DNA of 64,000 nucleotides from Fratercula arctica (taxonomy: Eukaryota; Chordata; Aves; Charadriiformes; Alcidae), in contig CANTUZ010000002.1 of assembly GCA_947846985.1 (NCBI GenBank), positions 14,828,087 to 14,892,086 on the forward strand, in the 5' to 3' direction. The notes beneath the pieces are model-generated. The model had not been told where the DNA came from, searched no databases, and saw only the letters and a program-made list of their open reading frames with translations. Positions within the stretch are counted from its first letter, which is position 1. Each line of letters opens with the position of its first letter. Shown here piece after piece: positions 48,469 to 60,599 of the stretch. The translations under genes and the position numbers were made by a program.

Positions 48469-48629
48469 ACTTTGAGTGATGTGGGTGCAGAGAAAATAGA
48501 GAATGTTGATTTTAAACAAGTAGTGCATACCAATTCACAAGGTCATATTTTATAACAGGAAACAGAAAGAGGGAACAGAATGCATTGAACAGTTTTTAAA
48601 ATAAAAATAAGAAATATAAAAAAGATGAA

Positions 48630-49460
48630 ACTCAAAAAACAACAGCCCAGACTATGCCTGAGCAAGGGACAGCAGGCATGTGAGGTGACGACCAGAAGCC
48701 GCAGTCTCTTGCTGGGCAGGTGGGCTGGCCAGAGCAGGGCATGGGGACAGCCACCCCAACACCTGCCTGGCTTCTGGCCCAAGAGGACTCAAGAAGCTCT
48801 TCCGCAGCCACAGCAGCAGCTGTCCCCCTGGGGGACACAAAGGGCAGGGGGCAGCAAGGCCATTCAGCCCAGCCCAGCTCGTGCAGGGACACCCTCAGCA
48901 CCTGGGCAGGAGAAGGGGGGAGCGGCCATGTTGAACTGGCAGCCCCTCACAGCCTGCGCCTGCACCAACAAGCCACAATGTGTTTGATTATGTGGAGTTG
49001 AAAGGCAACACGCTGGGCCTCAGCGGTCTCCTCCCGGCCCTCGCTGGCCTTTTCACAAGGAGGCCGGGGAACAGCGGGGCACCAGCCTCCTGCCATGTAA
49101 TCGCTCCTCTGGCCCAGGGCCTGCAGCTCCGCAGGCAGCCCTGCCCCTCAGCCTCCCTGTTTCTCAGGGACCTCTGCTCCTTGGCCTCACTTCTCCTCGC
49201 CACCCCTGCTTTCTCCTCAGACACCCCTGCTTGTTGGTCTCCTTGCTCCTCGGCACCCCTGATCCTCAGCACACCTTCTCCTCGGCACCTCTGCCTCTCG
49301 ACCTCCCTGCACTCAGATTCCCTTTCCAGGAGTGCCCACATGTCACACAGCCCTGCCAGGGGTCACAGCTCCTCCTCCACAAAGGGCCCCCTGAGACTGC
49401 CTTCTTCCACAGCACGTTTGGCCTAGCCAGTGTCCTCTCTCTGGGCTCCAGAAAAAGTTT
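48630..49460. other. Isolated GC-rich block of unknown origin
   Basis: About 830 bp with clearly higher GC and more CpG (about 20 seen) than the surrounding AT-rich DNA, with fairly sharp edges. The left edge follows A-rich text ending 'aaacaacagcccag' and the right edge fades at 'ctccagaaaaagtttaac'. Part of it (49,193-49,293) is a degenerate tandem repeat of CTCCTCGGCACCCCTG-like units. Several open frames cross it on both strands (for example 49,426 back to 48,980), but these follow from the low stop frequency of GC-rich DNA and none shows a recognisable domain. It could be a fragment of an LTR or other mobile element, a small CpG-rich regulatory element, or a transduced exon or UTR. Its identity is unresolved. 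Confidence 0.7.
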
Positions 49461-50383
49461 AACAATGTACTTTTCTAAATCTGTAGGCTTTCCTGCTTGC
49501 ATTTCCCTTCCCAGCTAACCAGAGTGCCATTATCTCGTTCTCAGGTCATAGTCTCTCTGAGCAGAGAGAAAACAAGACACCTTTTCTCACTCTCTGTTCC
49601 TGGGGTTGGTAAACATCCTTCGAGACCTCCTTGCATTGTTAAAAAGGAGACATAGGCACTCTGGGCATGTATTTTTGCTATGGTAAGAGAGATTAAATAT
49701 TAAACTATTTTGTTTCTTGAGGCTTGTTTGTTTTAATAGCAACCTTTTTTTTTTTTTTTTTTTTTCAGTTGTCATTGAATTTCATCCAGCGGGGAAATAA
49801 GGGCTTGAACCCAAAATGAACTCAAAACAAGGAGTCCCCTTCCATGTATTTACGACTTGATAGGTGTAGCATTTTTTCTGAGTATTATTGGCTGAATAAA
49901 TTCTGTAATTGTGTGCAGATTAAAAAAATGAGAAAAAAGAGGTTTATTATTATACTCTATTATTATACTATATCTATACCCTAAAAAGCCCAGTTTTCCA
50001 CCTCAGACAGCATGTAGTGATTCACCTTAGAGAAATAAAAAATTAAAAGACAAGCATTCAAAATAAACCAAATAGCAAATAAGCTATGTAACTGTCACCT
50101 GACAACATTTGTTTCTTGATACTGCTGATTTTGCAAGAGAAAGAATTGCTTCCTCTGGGACAGACTCATTTTGTGAAAAGGCTACTGAATTCAGGTTGCA
50201 CACCCTACTTCTACAAAATCCCTCTTGTCAGCTGCAGCCCTGTGTTCAGAGGAGTTGCCTAATAAGGGATCATTAAGTAACTTTTCATACTGATGATGTT
50301 GAAACATAATATAAATTCATGGTATTTATTAATGGCCCACAAGAAATTTGAGGGAAAGTAAACCTTTGAAGATACATCTTCTG
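49461..50383. other. Unique AT-rich sequence
   Basis: Only a T21 run; nothing else recognised. Confidence 0.55.
49745..49765 (+). repeat. T21 homopolymer
   Basis: Uninterrupted T run about 285 bp right of the GC-rich block. Confidence 0.95.
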
Positions 50384-50506
50384 TGTGTGAATATGTGTGC
50401 ATGTATATATGCACATGCACACATATATACTTACATATGTGTAAATACACAGTTGTATATAAATAGCTACATACATTTCTGTCAGCATATATATATTACT
50501 AGCAAG
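50384..50506. repeat. TG/TA/CA low-complexity region
   Basis: Irregular alternation of TGTG, TATA and CACA ending about 14 bp before the solo LTR. The retrovirus inserted beside a pre-existing microsatellite-like region, or the region expanded later. Confidence 0.8.
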
Positions 50507-50515
50507 TTCGAGTCT

Positions 50516-50520
50516 GAATT
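50516..50520. other. Target-site duplication, left copy (GAATT)
   Basis: GAATT immediately left of the LTR; repeated at 51,590-51,594. Five base pairs is typical of ERVL-type (class III) insertion. Confidence 0.75.
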
Positions 50521-51589
50521 TATGGTGGGTTAACCTGGGCTGGATGCCAGGTGCCCACCAAAGCTGCTCTATCACTCCCCCTTCTCATCTAGACAGGGGA
50601 GGGAGAATAGAACGAAAGGCTCATGGGTCGAGATAAGGACAGGGAGAGATCACTCACCAGTTACTGCCATGGGCAAAACAGACTCAATTTGGGGAAAATG
50701 AATTTAATTTATTACCAATCCAATCAGAGTAGGGTAATGAGAAAAAAACCCCTAAATCTTAAAACAGCTTCCCCATACCCTTCCTGAGCTCAACTTCACT
50801 CCCAGTTTTCTCTACCTCCCCCCCCAGGCAGTGCAGGCAGACAGGGAATGGGGGTTGTGGTCAGTCCACCACACATTGTCTCTGCTGCTCCTTCCTCCTC
50901 AGGGGGAGGACTCCTCACACTCTTCCCCTGTTCCCGTGTGGGGTCCCCCCCACGCTATGGACAGTTCTCCATAAACTGCTCCAGTATGGGTTCTTTCATG
51001 AGGTGCAGTCCTTCAGGAACAGACTGCTCCAACATGGGTTCCCCACGGGGTCACAAATCCTGCCAGCAAACCTGCTCCAGCTGGGCTCTTCTGCATGGGT
51101 CCACAGGTCCTGCCAGGAGCCTGCTCCAGCACAGGCTTCCCACAAGATCACAGCCTCCTTCCGGCTATCCACAAGCTGCGGCATGGGGTCCTCCATGGGC
51201 TGCAGGTGGACATCTGCTCCACCACTAACCTTCATGGGCTGCAGGAGGACAGCCTGTCTCACCATGGTCTTCACCACAGGCTACAGGTAAATCTCTGCTC
51301 CAATGCCTGGAGCATCTCCTCCTCTCCTTCTTCACTGACCTTGATGTCTGCAGAGTTGTTCCTCTGACATTCTCACTCATTGCACAGCAGCTTTTTCCCC
51401 TTCTTAAATATGTTATCCCAGAGGTGCTACCAGCGTCACTGATGGGCTCATCCTTGGCCAGCAGTGGGTCTGTCTTGGAGCTGGCAGCATTGGCTCTGTT
51501 GGACACAGGGGAAGCTTCTAGAAGCTTCTTACAGAAGGCAACCCTGTAGCCCCCCCACTATCAAAACCTTACCATGCTAATCTGATACA
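50521..51589 (-). mobile_element. Solo LTR of an avian endogenous retrovirus
   Basis: A complete LTR of about 1,069 bp in minus orientation, with no gag, pol or env attached. On the minus strand it opens TGTATCAGATTAGCATGG and closes ...GGTTAACCCACCATA, so the expected terminal CA has become TA. Flanking GAATT duplications support a genuine insertion later reduced to one LTR by recombination between LTRs. On the minus strand an AATAAA polyadenylation signal lies at 50,713-50,708, placing the R/U5 end in the left part. The middle contains about five imperfect repeats of a roughly 45-50 bp unit built around 'CTGCTCCAGCACGGG' (about 50,965-51,200). I recognise it as a widespread bird LTR type but cannot name the subfamily. 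The overlapping open frames are not genes. Confidence 0.9.
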
Positions 51590-51594
51590 GAATT
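51590..51594. other. Target-site duplication, right copy (GAATT)
   Basis: GAATT directly after the LTR boundary at 51,589, matching 50,516-50,520. Confidence 0.75.
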
Positions 51595-54500
51595 TTTAAC
51601 TCAGAATTACTCAGAGTTAGGATTCAGTACTTTTAAACTGATAAACCACTGAGGGAAAAAGGTGGTTTTGAAAAGAGGGAAGGAGGGTCAAGTAGCTTTG
51701 CACTTCTCAATCAGTGTGTGAAAGTGGCTGACATTCATCTGAGTGAAGTAACTTGCAAGGAAGAGTAACCCTGTCCCTAGGTTTGCTGAAATGTAACATG
51801 AAAATTCCTTCTCTTAAAACAGCATTTTGTGCTGGACTAGGAGCACACAAAGTTTAGTTACTGAATGTGACCTGAAGGTCAGTAACTCCCATCTGAGAGG
51901 TGATAACTTCTTAAGACACATTGGCCTGATCACTCAGTGAACAGCTAACTCTGTGGCAAATTTGTTCCATAGAAACGTGAGTACCACCCCATGTCAGACC
52001 ATAATGAGCAACAGAGTCCTTTGGGAGAAATTGTAGGAAATCTTTCTATTAAATAATTGTCATCACAAAGTGAAAAGTTTCTTCCTATGCCTTTATTTAA
52101 GCCATGAAGAGTAAAAGGCTTACCTTCCTTCAAAAATGAACCTTCCTAGCTAGCATTACCGCAGATGTTCCCATATGACATCTACCTCTTCTTGGAATCC
52201 TGCTAAGCCCTTGGCCTCAGTAATATTTTGTTACAATGATTTTCACAAGGTAATAAAGAAAAGGTTTTTTCTTTAATAGGTGTTAGATCTGGTGTCTTTC
52301 ATTGAATGCTGCGTGTTCTTTTATTGTAAATGACTTTATTGTAAAGACTGAATGAGAACTCCTGATTTATTTTCTCGATATCAATTATTACATTAGTCAC
52401 CTTTATCTGGTCTCCTTTGATTTCTCACCTTTCTAGTAAGTTCCAATGTTTTCAATACTTCCTCATACAGAAGCTTTTGAACCTCTAATTGGTTTTGGTG
52501 TTCATTTCTGAACTGTATTTTGCTATCCATTTCTGCATGCAAAATGTTACCAGCACTGCAGACTGTCATCTAGTTGAAAGCAGACAATGATACGTTTAGT
52601 ATTGTTCTGTGTGCTCTCTCTCTATCATCCAAACACTTTTGTTCATTGCTTTAAACCAATAGATGTACCCTCGTGGTTTTGTTGTGCACTTGGCCCTTTA
52701 GGCAGATGCTTTCATTACATTCTCTGTTTGAATAGGTAACCCAGTCTTCAAAGGGGTTTTAGCCAATTCCATTTGTTTAACCTCAAATCATAGTGGGGCT
52801 ATATGCAGCCACAGTCAGGACAGGGTATAGTGAAGATAGTAGATGAGGTAGCAATAGGATTCCTCTCCTCTCAGGAGATCGAGAGTCACGTCATCACATC
52901 ACACTGCACAATGACATTTGGAGAGGAGGAAAAGAGAGGAGGCAACCTGTAACTACTGCCCTGCTTATGGTGATCAGCAAGGAGAAATGCGGAGGTACAT
53001 ATTGACAAAATCATTATTATTTTTCACTAAAAGCTATTTTCCCCTTCTGTCTTTGGTGAGGAAAGAGTCCTCATGGAGACCCATTCTGAAAAGACATTAA
53101 AGCCAGAGGCTGTCATAACCTGAGCGCAAGGGCCACGGACTTGAATTTTACTGTGACTTTGACCAGCAGTACCAGAGCATGCTCAGACATTCGGTCCTCA
53201 GCACAGGACATGGACATCTGGCTTCTCACCCACATCTGTCCAGGAGACACTGTGTCAGCGCAGGTATTAGGACCACAGGACACACCACTTGCTGGGATGC
53301 GTCCCTTCCCAAGACAGTCCTGCTCTCTGGGGCTTTCAGAACACAGTGCTGTTTTCTACAAAAAGCTTCTTCACAACACTTATCACAGTCCTGAAGGATT
53401 TTCCACTAACCCTGTGTGCATTAAGTGCAAGATATGAGTGGTGGAAAAGCTTCCTGCTGTATCTGCTGTTACTTTAAGACTATATGCTACATTAAGGCTC
53501 TCCTAAGCAGCACAAAGATCTTTCTTCTTTACCATGTGAATAATGAAAAACAGACAGATGTCTGGTATTAAGATAAACCACTCAGTGGAGATTTCTCCTG
53601 TTTGGTGAACTAAGAAATAGAAGCTATTCCCCACACCATCAGCTATGGATTATCTCACTGAAAAATCATAGAATAGCAACAAACTATTAATTATCTTTCC
53701 TTACTATAAACTACTGAAATCGCTCTGTAAATGTTTTTCTTTTATAAAGATAAACATTTCTGTCACATAGTTTGTACAATTAATCATTTTTCAATTTAAG
53801 GGACCGTCTCATTTTCACTGGGAAACAGTTTATAAAAATACTTGAGAGTGAAAGATTGCTAATAAAGTTTTCAAAGTACACTCTATGTTTTTTAGGTTAA
53901 ACAGTTACTCAGTATTTGTGGGATGTTTGCACTGACGTTCAGACTATGTCAAATTATGCAGCTAAGCTGTTTCCACAAAGAAACTGGGGGGGAAAAATGA
54001 GGACTTGGGAACTGTCCAATGATTCTCAGCTTAGCTTCTGTAAAAGAAACAAACTTGTAAAGAAAGGTTGCTGGAAGCAGCTTTATGGGATGAAAAGTGG
54101 GAAAGAGATAATGAAGATGTTCTGGTTATGTTCATTCCCCAAGCTACACATGTTATTTTTAAACAATATAACATGAGAAACCAAGTATTCTTTCTTCAAA
54201 TTTCTTGTGTTCACATCACAGAAGGCAACAATATATGGTAAACAAATTTATGATATACACCCAGCTTCCTTAGCAGCTATGTGACTGTACTTTAAGTAAG
54301 TGTCTTCTAAGATTCCAAGTTTCTTGAGAAACAACACCCTCAGTGTATTTTCAGCTATCAATCCACAAAAACAAATCCCTTCCTTCAATGTAATGATGGG
54401 ATTTTTTTTTTTTTTTAAGATCCTTGACTGAACAGGGTTCCTTCTACCTCAAAACCATTTTTCACATTGCTAACAACGTCCAGTCGATTATCTTGTGACA

Positions 54501-57500
54501 CTGAAGAACTTCACTAAAATGAGAAATTCATTTTAAAAGACAATTTTCTATTTGTATTTCCAGGATTCCTATGCTATGTTTTCAAAACTATCTAGAATAT
54601 CACTTTTGTAAAGGACAAGTCCTGTCTGGCTTGTAATGAAGTTGTAATTGTCATTCTTTGAGCACCTGCATACTGTTGCAAGCAACCTACAATTCGGAAC
54701 TCAAGAATTAGGATTTTCTTTTCACATATTTCTTATCTAAAACGATATTCTTACAGACGAAATTTTTAAAAATGAAAACTTAGGATTTAAATTTTTTCCA
54801 TTTCTATAAACGTTTATAAGCAAGCAAAGTTAAGCAAACTTAGGTCTCATAATAGGTATAACTCTGCTGTTCCAAGATCTCTTCCACATAGGTTTCCTGT
54901 CAGTCTTCTTTTCCCATAATGGTCTCACATTTCCTACACATTGGATCTACAGGATTTCAAGAAATTTATCATGGGAACTTGACTCCACTTCTGGAGGTAA
55001 AAACAGAGCCATGCAGCAATGAAACTATATTTCCATAATACTACAATAGCTATGAAGGACAGCGATCAATATCAAATTGAGACAAAACAAAAGCAGAGAA
55101 TCAGTACATAATAATTTAGTATTTCATACTAAAATCAAAGCTGAGTGTCATGGCATTCCCAAATTGTTACCATTTGTTTTCAATCAAATATTTTGATATT
55201 TTATTCCCCATCTCAGTATGAAACAAGATTTCTGAACATTTGTAGGCATTTTAATAGAAATGCAGATATCTAGTTAACATATAACACAATACTGATCACA
55301 GCCTTCACCCACATTGGAATTCTTATTATTGTATTTACACAATATATCCAGTCTTTTTTCTTAGTTTCATTTCACAGGCTGCCTCATATTGGGTCAGTTC
55401 CACATAATAAAAATGCGAAGACCATTTTATCTGGAGATACACCTAGACTAATTTAACCTTGCACGTATAAAAATTCGAGTGGCACTTGCTGTGACACTAC
55501 AAACCTCATCAGCACAACTAACACACGCTCCTCAAAAACACAACCAAAATGTAACAGACCGAATCACATTTAAGCTGGTGGATGTTGTGAAAATGTATAC
55601 CTCATTATTTTCTCCTCCTGTGATACTGAGAACAAGAAGAATGTACGTAGAGGCCAGAGAATTGCTTCTGCTGAGTGTGACAGTGTAGTGCACAATTTTA
55701 ACTGGTGACCATCTTCACAGTTTGATGACTGTCGTTTTGCTACACATGGTCTTGTATAATTGCTTGCACACCATAGAGACGTTGCCAGAAACAAAAAGAA
55801 AAAGAAGGGGAAAATCCCCACATTAAATAATATCAACCCTTTAAATAATGACAGTGTCATCTTTCATGTGAGATTTAGCCATGATCTGATGTTACTAAGT
55901 TCCAGCCAGACAGTCAACACTTATGTTCAGACAGCAATGTGTCCTAACACACGCTAATGGAATGATTTGAAAATTTGAATTTATCATTTTTTGTTGTGCA
56001 ACTTTTACTTCACAGAGATTTTTGCATGGGACCCAAAACTTCTCACTTATTTGATTTATAGCTGGCTCATACATTCTCCAGCACTTTGTAAAGCAAACCG
56101 TGGCTATAATGAAGAAACACTCAGAGTGTTGGTCTATTCATTGTAAGTATACATGGGTAAAGCATAATAATAGCGAGGCTATGCTTGTTCTCAGCTCACA
56201 ATGGTGAGTGTTCAAGGACTGCCAGGTGAAGTATTCTTAATCATTTCCCCCCTCTCGCCCCCGTATAAATGAGAATACTGAAAAGCTACAGAATTAGATA
56301 GAGACCATGCTGGAAACTGTCAGTTCTAGCTTCTCAAAGCTTTCATTACCCATGTCATGTGTGATGACATAAGAAAAAATTCTTTGATCTTGCGAGAAGA
56401 GAAAAAAACCTAAATTGAATGTGAATTGTAGTATGGGAGACCTCACACGGCTTTTTTAAAAGGCGAAGGGTTCCTGAGATCACCCATTTTATCCATTGTC
56501 AAGAAAGGCCCACCTCTATCTTGGAAGCCACCTTTTCTGGCATAAATGGTGAGATATCATCTCAGACAAACCGGGTAGGTTTTCAAAGGGATGTGCAGGA
56601 GGCTCACTAACAATTGCCTGTATTTGTCAATGGGTAGTTAATAAACACACTGCTTTGAAAATTTACCTCTGCGTGTCCACTCTTCTTTTAGCTGTACAAT
56701 GACAGCAGCCAGTTTTCTAAAGGAACTCCACCCAGCTGGCCTTTCCAGCTGGGAGGGCAGGAGGACATCTGTCTCCAGAGCCAATGTCAATCATATTCTA
56801 ACAATCAGTGTTTCTTCTCAGCTGAATTTATTATTTGCACTAAGTGATCTGTTTCTCTCAGCTAGTCTTCTAAACTCCCTTTTCCAAGGCTACTGCATAT
56901 GAGATATAAAATTCTGTCTCTTGCATGACTTTTTTTCCCTAAAAGGTTTTTTGTCATTGAGACACTGAGACACATTCTTTATATATGGGGTCCCAGATTC
57001 TTTCCTGATGGCTCTTCAGTGCTTTTACCCCAGAATATCTCTTCCTGATTTGTCTCTCACTCTAATACTGATCTCACTCTAAATGCGTTTTCCATTTTCT
57101 TTTGCAAAAAGACTCTTTTCAAGAGAAGGGTCTGCTGTTTATTGCGTACTACCCCAAATAGAGAACTTCTCATCCTATGTGCTTGTGAAATGTCACAGGT
57201 ACCAAACGTAGTAAAATAAGAAATGATTAGACACAAAATTATATGCTAAGTGATAAATTGAAACATAACTTTAATAGAAATAAGATTTCTAGCTTTCAGA
57301 GTAACATAAAAACAAATCCAGTTGTCATGTGCTTGTCTGTATTAGTGGGTTGCTATACTTATTTAATTTATTCTTCCAGTATGTTTCTTAGGAGTATTTT
57401 GCTCCGTGTTGTATGTAGTACCATGTGCAGCCAAAACCGTATCTTACATTCTTATTTCAAATACAATTTTTCATATTATGTCCCTCTCCATCCCAATGTG

Positions 57501-60500
57501 AAACCATCAGAAACACTTAAAATAGAGGGTATGAATGCTTCAGGGGTCCTTAAGACAGAAATAGGATTTTTACCTGTGCAATTTGACGTGTAAATTAGCA
57601 AATAAACTGGTGTTAGCTTCCAGATTAACTTCTTTGCAAAGGTAAGACTCTAATTTCCATTTTAGATGTTCCCAAATTTATCCCCACATATTAGCTTTTA
57701 AAGCATCCACAGCTGCTTTCCATCTCACAAGGGCTCCTGATGAGTGCAAGCAGGTAAAATTGCTAGTAATATATGTCTTCATAAATAGCAGCAGCTCATC
57801 ATATGATACCTATGTTCATATTTACTGATGTTTGAAGAATGATTTGTGATTGTATTCACACCATCCTAGAGGCCAGGAGCCTTGTTTCATTACATTTATA
57901 CTTATTATTACATTGTAATAATGTGCAGCCTTAATCTTTAAATTGTTTTCATGCCAGTATTTGCTCTAAAGTCTGTGTACAGGTCTGTCTAAGGCTCCAG
58001 GCACCTATGTAATACACATCTAAATAATCTGCCTAACTGGACTGCCTGCAAACATGAAAATCTTTGCAGGACACTAGTGATCCAGAAGCAAATGGAGATT
58101 AAGCCTCCTGGTAGAAATAAATATGTACGTTCATATTTTACTTCAAATTTTTCACATGCACAATTATCTGACTATGCTTTCTCTTTTCTGTACCTTTGCT
58201 TAGGAATTGACACAAAATACTGGACAGTAAATATAGCAGCTAAAATCAAATATGGTGTAGTTTCTTGACCTTAATGTAATATTCATTGTAAAAATAGCAA
58301 AATCAAACACTTGCATGGATCTAATGGGCAGGAAGTTACTATTGCTGTTTTGTTCCGTACACCGTTTTCTTAATTTTTTCCTATTTAGCCCTTCTACTAC
58401 CTCTCTTACTGTGTTAAAAATTTCCTCTCCATTTCGAATGTTTGCACAGGATTTTGTAGTTACTATATCTTTCATTGCTGCTCATTTAGCTGAGCAACAG
58501 ATATTTCAGCTCATTCTATGCATTATTCCTCCTCTGCGTGCGTGTTTTCTTTTTGTTCTAATTTTCCAATACAACAGATGCGGATACAAAACAGATTTTG
58601 GACAAAAATCTCAAATATATTTATATCTTAGTATTCTTGTTTTAAAGGGATCTATTTAAATGCTGTTATTTTCATTTCAAAGGTGCCATGTTACTTATCA
58701 GTTGGTAAGTGAGCAGATACAAGCTCAGGATATGCTCAGGAAATCACATACATCCTCAGAGCAGTCCTAGATAAGCCAGTGTTTATATTAGCACTGCACT
58801 CCTTTTAGCATTTGAAAAATACGGTCACGGATATTTCAAGACAGTATGAGAACAGTCTCTTCTAGAAAAGATTCAGGGTAAAATGAGGCCAGGCTGAAGA
58901 CTGAGGGAGTTGTAATTATTATTTAGATGGTCTGGAGAACAGCTTTTACCCCTGACTTTTTTTCTCTGAACGAGGGTAGATAATTAAGTCAAATTAATTC
59001 TGTGGATGTCTTCAAGGGGTGAAGTATTGTTAGTAAGAGCTTCAGGATTTAGTGGATACTTACTGGATACCTGTTAGATTGGTCCTTAGGGACAAATCAA
59101 AACAGGACTGAAATAGGTGACTATTAGGCCAAATTCAGAGATACCACATAAAACCATCTTGAGAGATGGATTTAGGAGTGGAGTGTGTAAGTGAGTAACC
59201 TGTCAGGAAAAGTAATGGCAAGAGACTACCGTTATTACAGCTGCTTTATATTTATTTTATTTATTTTTATTTTATATATTTTTTTTGTTTCTCAAGTGGT
59301 GTCTCATTAAGTTTCCTGTTTATTTTCTCATCTCTCTCACAATCATCAGCATTAACTCATCAACCTCCATGCTCAGCAGCATCAATGCTCTGCCTTAAAA
59401 CAACAGTATTTTTAATTACATTTTCACCTGGGCCCATTGCAGAAACCATATACTAATAGTGACTTCAACTATAACTTCATATTAAGACAAACATTTGTTT
59501 GCAAGGCAACCATGATATTAGGCCTTCAGAGACTCACTTATGCATGAGTGCCGATACCAGTCTGATGCAAGTGAGCGTGTCATCAGTCATCCAGTTAATT
59601 GTGCTTGAGTCTTGATCCTCTGTTGTATTAGTCCTCCACATCTCGATCACAATCCAAGACAGTAGCATCAGAGGTAACTGGCTGTGTAAGTTCATCCTTA
59701 ATTACATCAACCATTTTTCCTCTTTCTGAGCTAGTTGAGACAAATAGGGAGGAGGGACTTTATTAAGCTGTCAGTTATGCCGAGAGTACAGACTGGACCT
59801 CTGGGAATATGGATGCAAGACAAAATGCCTGGTGTTCTCATGTTAATATTAATACACTGGATTCTGTTCCAGCTCACTTATTTTAATACTGGAATTTGAG
59901 CTTTGGGAATAGACCTAATTTGTCAAGTTTTAGATTCAAACAGGAAAAAAACTGTACACAACTGTATTTCTTGCACAACTGTCCATGTCTCCAGAAAGTA
60001 GCTGAATTATCATGAATTCACTAGTTAGGGGGAGAAATGAGCTACAAAGAGGGCTTTCAGGGGTACTATATAACTCATTTGGAACTGAGTATTTTTCATT
60101 CCACCTCTCAGTCACAAGGGGATAGAAATGGGACACAGATTTGGCATCTGAGTAAGGAAACTATATATGAGCACAGACTGAGCCTCCCGCATAGAGAGTA
60201 TAGTTGGTCACAGATCTTAGTTTAAGGATTTATGGATGGCTATATTATGTCTCAGCATCTGTTCTGCATCACAGCTTCTGACATGGAGAAGGAATCTCTC
60301 ACAGCAATTTGAGCAAAGACAACACTGGATTCATAGACAGTATGGGAGAAAAAATTTTGGCCCTGAAAACAAAATATTTGGTTCATTGGTTGGTTGGTTG
60401 GATTGATTTTCTGAAAATAGTCAGGGTTCCTGTTTTAAATTTCTACATATTTACTAGATATTAACAGTTAAATTTGGGTCACTGCGTGATCTCATTATCA

Positions 60501-60599
60501 TCTGTACACACTTCGCCAAAATAAAACAATTTGCATTTTAAATGATAAAAACAAAGTAAAAAAACCATTTTCTCTTCAGCTCTGCCCAAGTTTGACCTT
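51595..60599. other. Unique AT-rich sequence
   Basis: About 9 kb with no recognisable gene or transposon. It holds a T15 run at 54,402-54,416 and four TTGG units at 60,386-60,401. Open frames up to 116 codons (57,243-57,593) lack any domain and fit chance. Confidence 0.55.

Larger units (their letters stand above)
44651..48629. other. Unique AT-rich sequence with palindromes
   Basis: Contains the TA/TG region at 45,856, a 16-bp perfect palindrome at 46,429, possible old repeat text at 46,690-46,870, and a homeodomain-type AT-rich block with a perfect hairpin at 47,173-47,400. No gene recognised. Confidence 0.5.

Noticed and set aside
48980..49426. 148-codon plus-strand frame and the 117-codon minus-strand frame opposite it
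   Set aside because: Several frames on both strands are open at once, as expected for stop-poor GC-rich DNA with tandem repeats. There is no domain and no splice context.
50848..51228. 126-codon open frame
   Set aside because: It lies within the solo LTR and arises from the LTR internal repeats, not from a viral gene.
57243..57593. 116-codon plus-strand frame
   Set aside because: Chance length, no recognisable domain and no splice or polyadenylation context.
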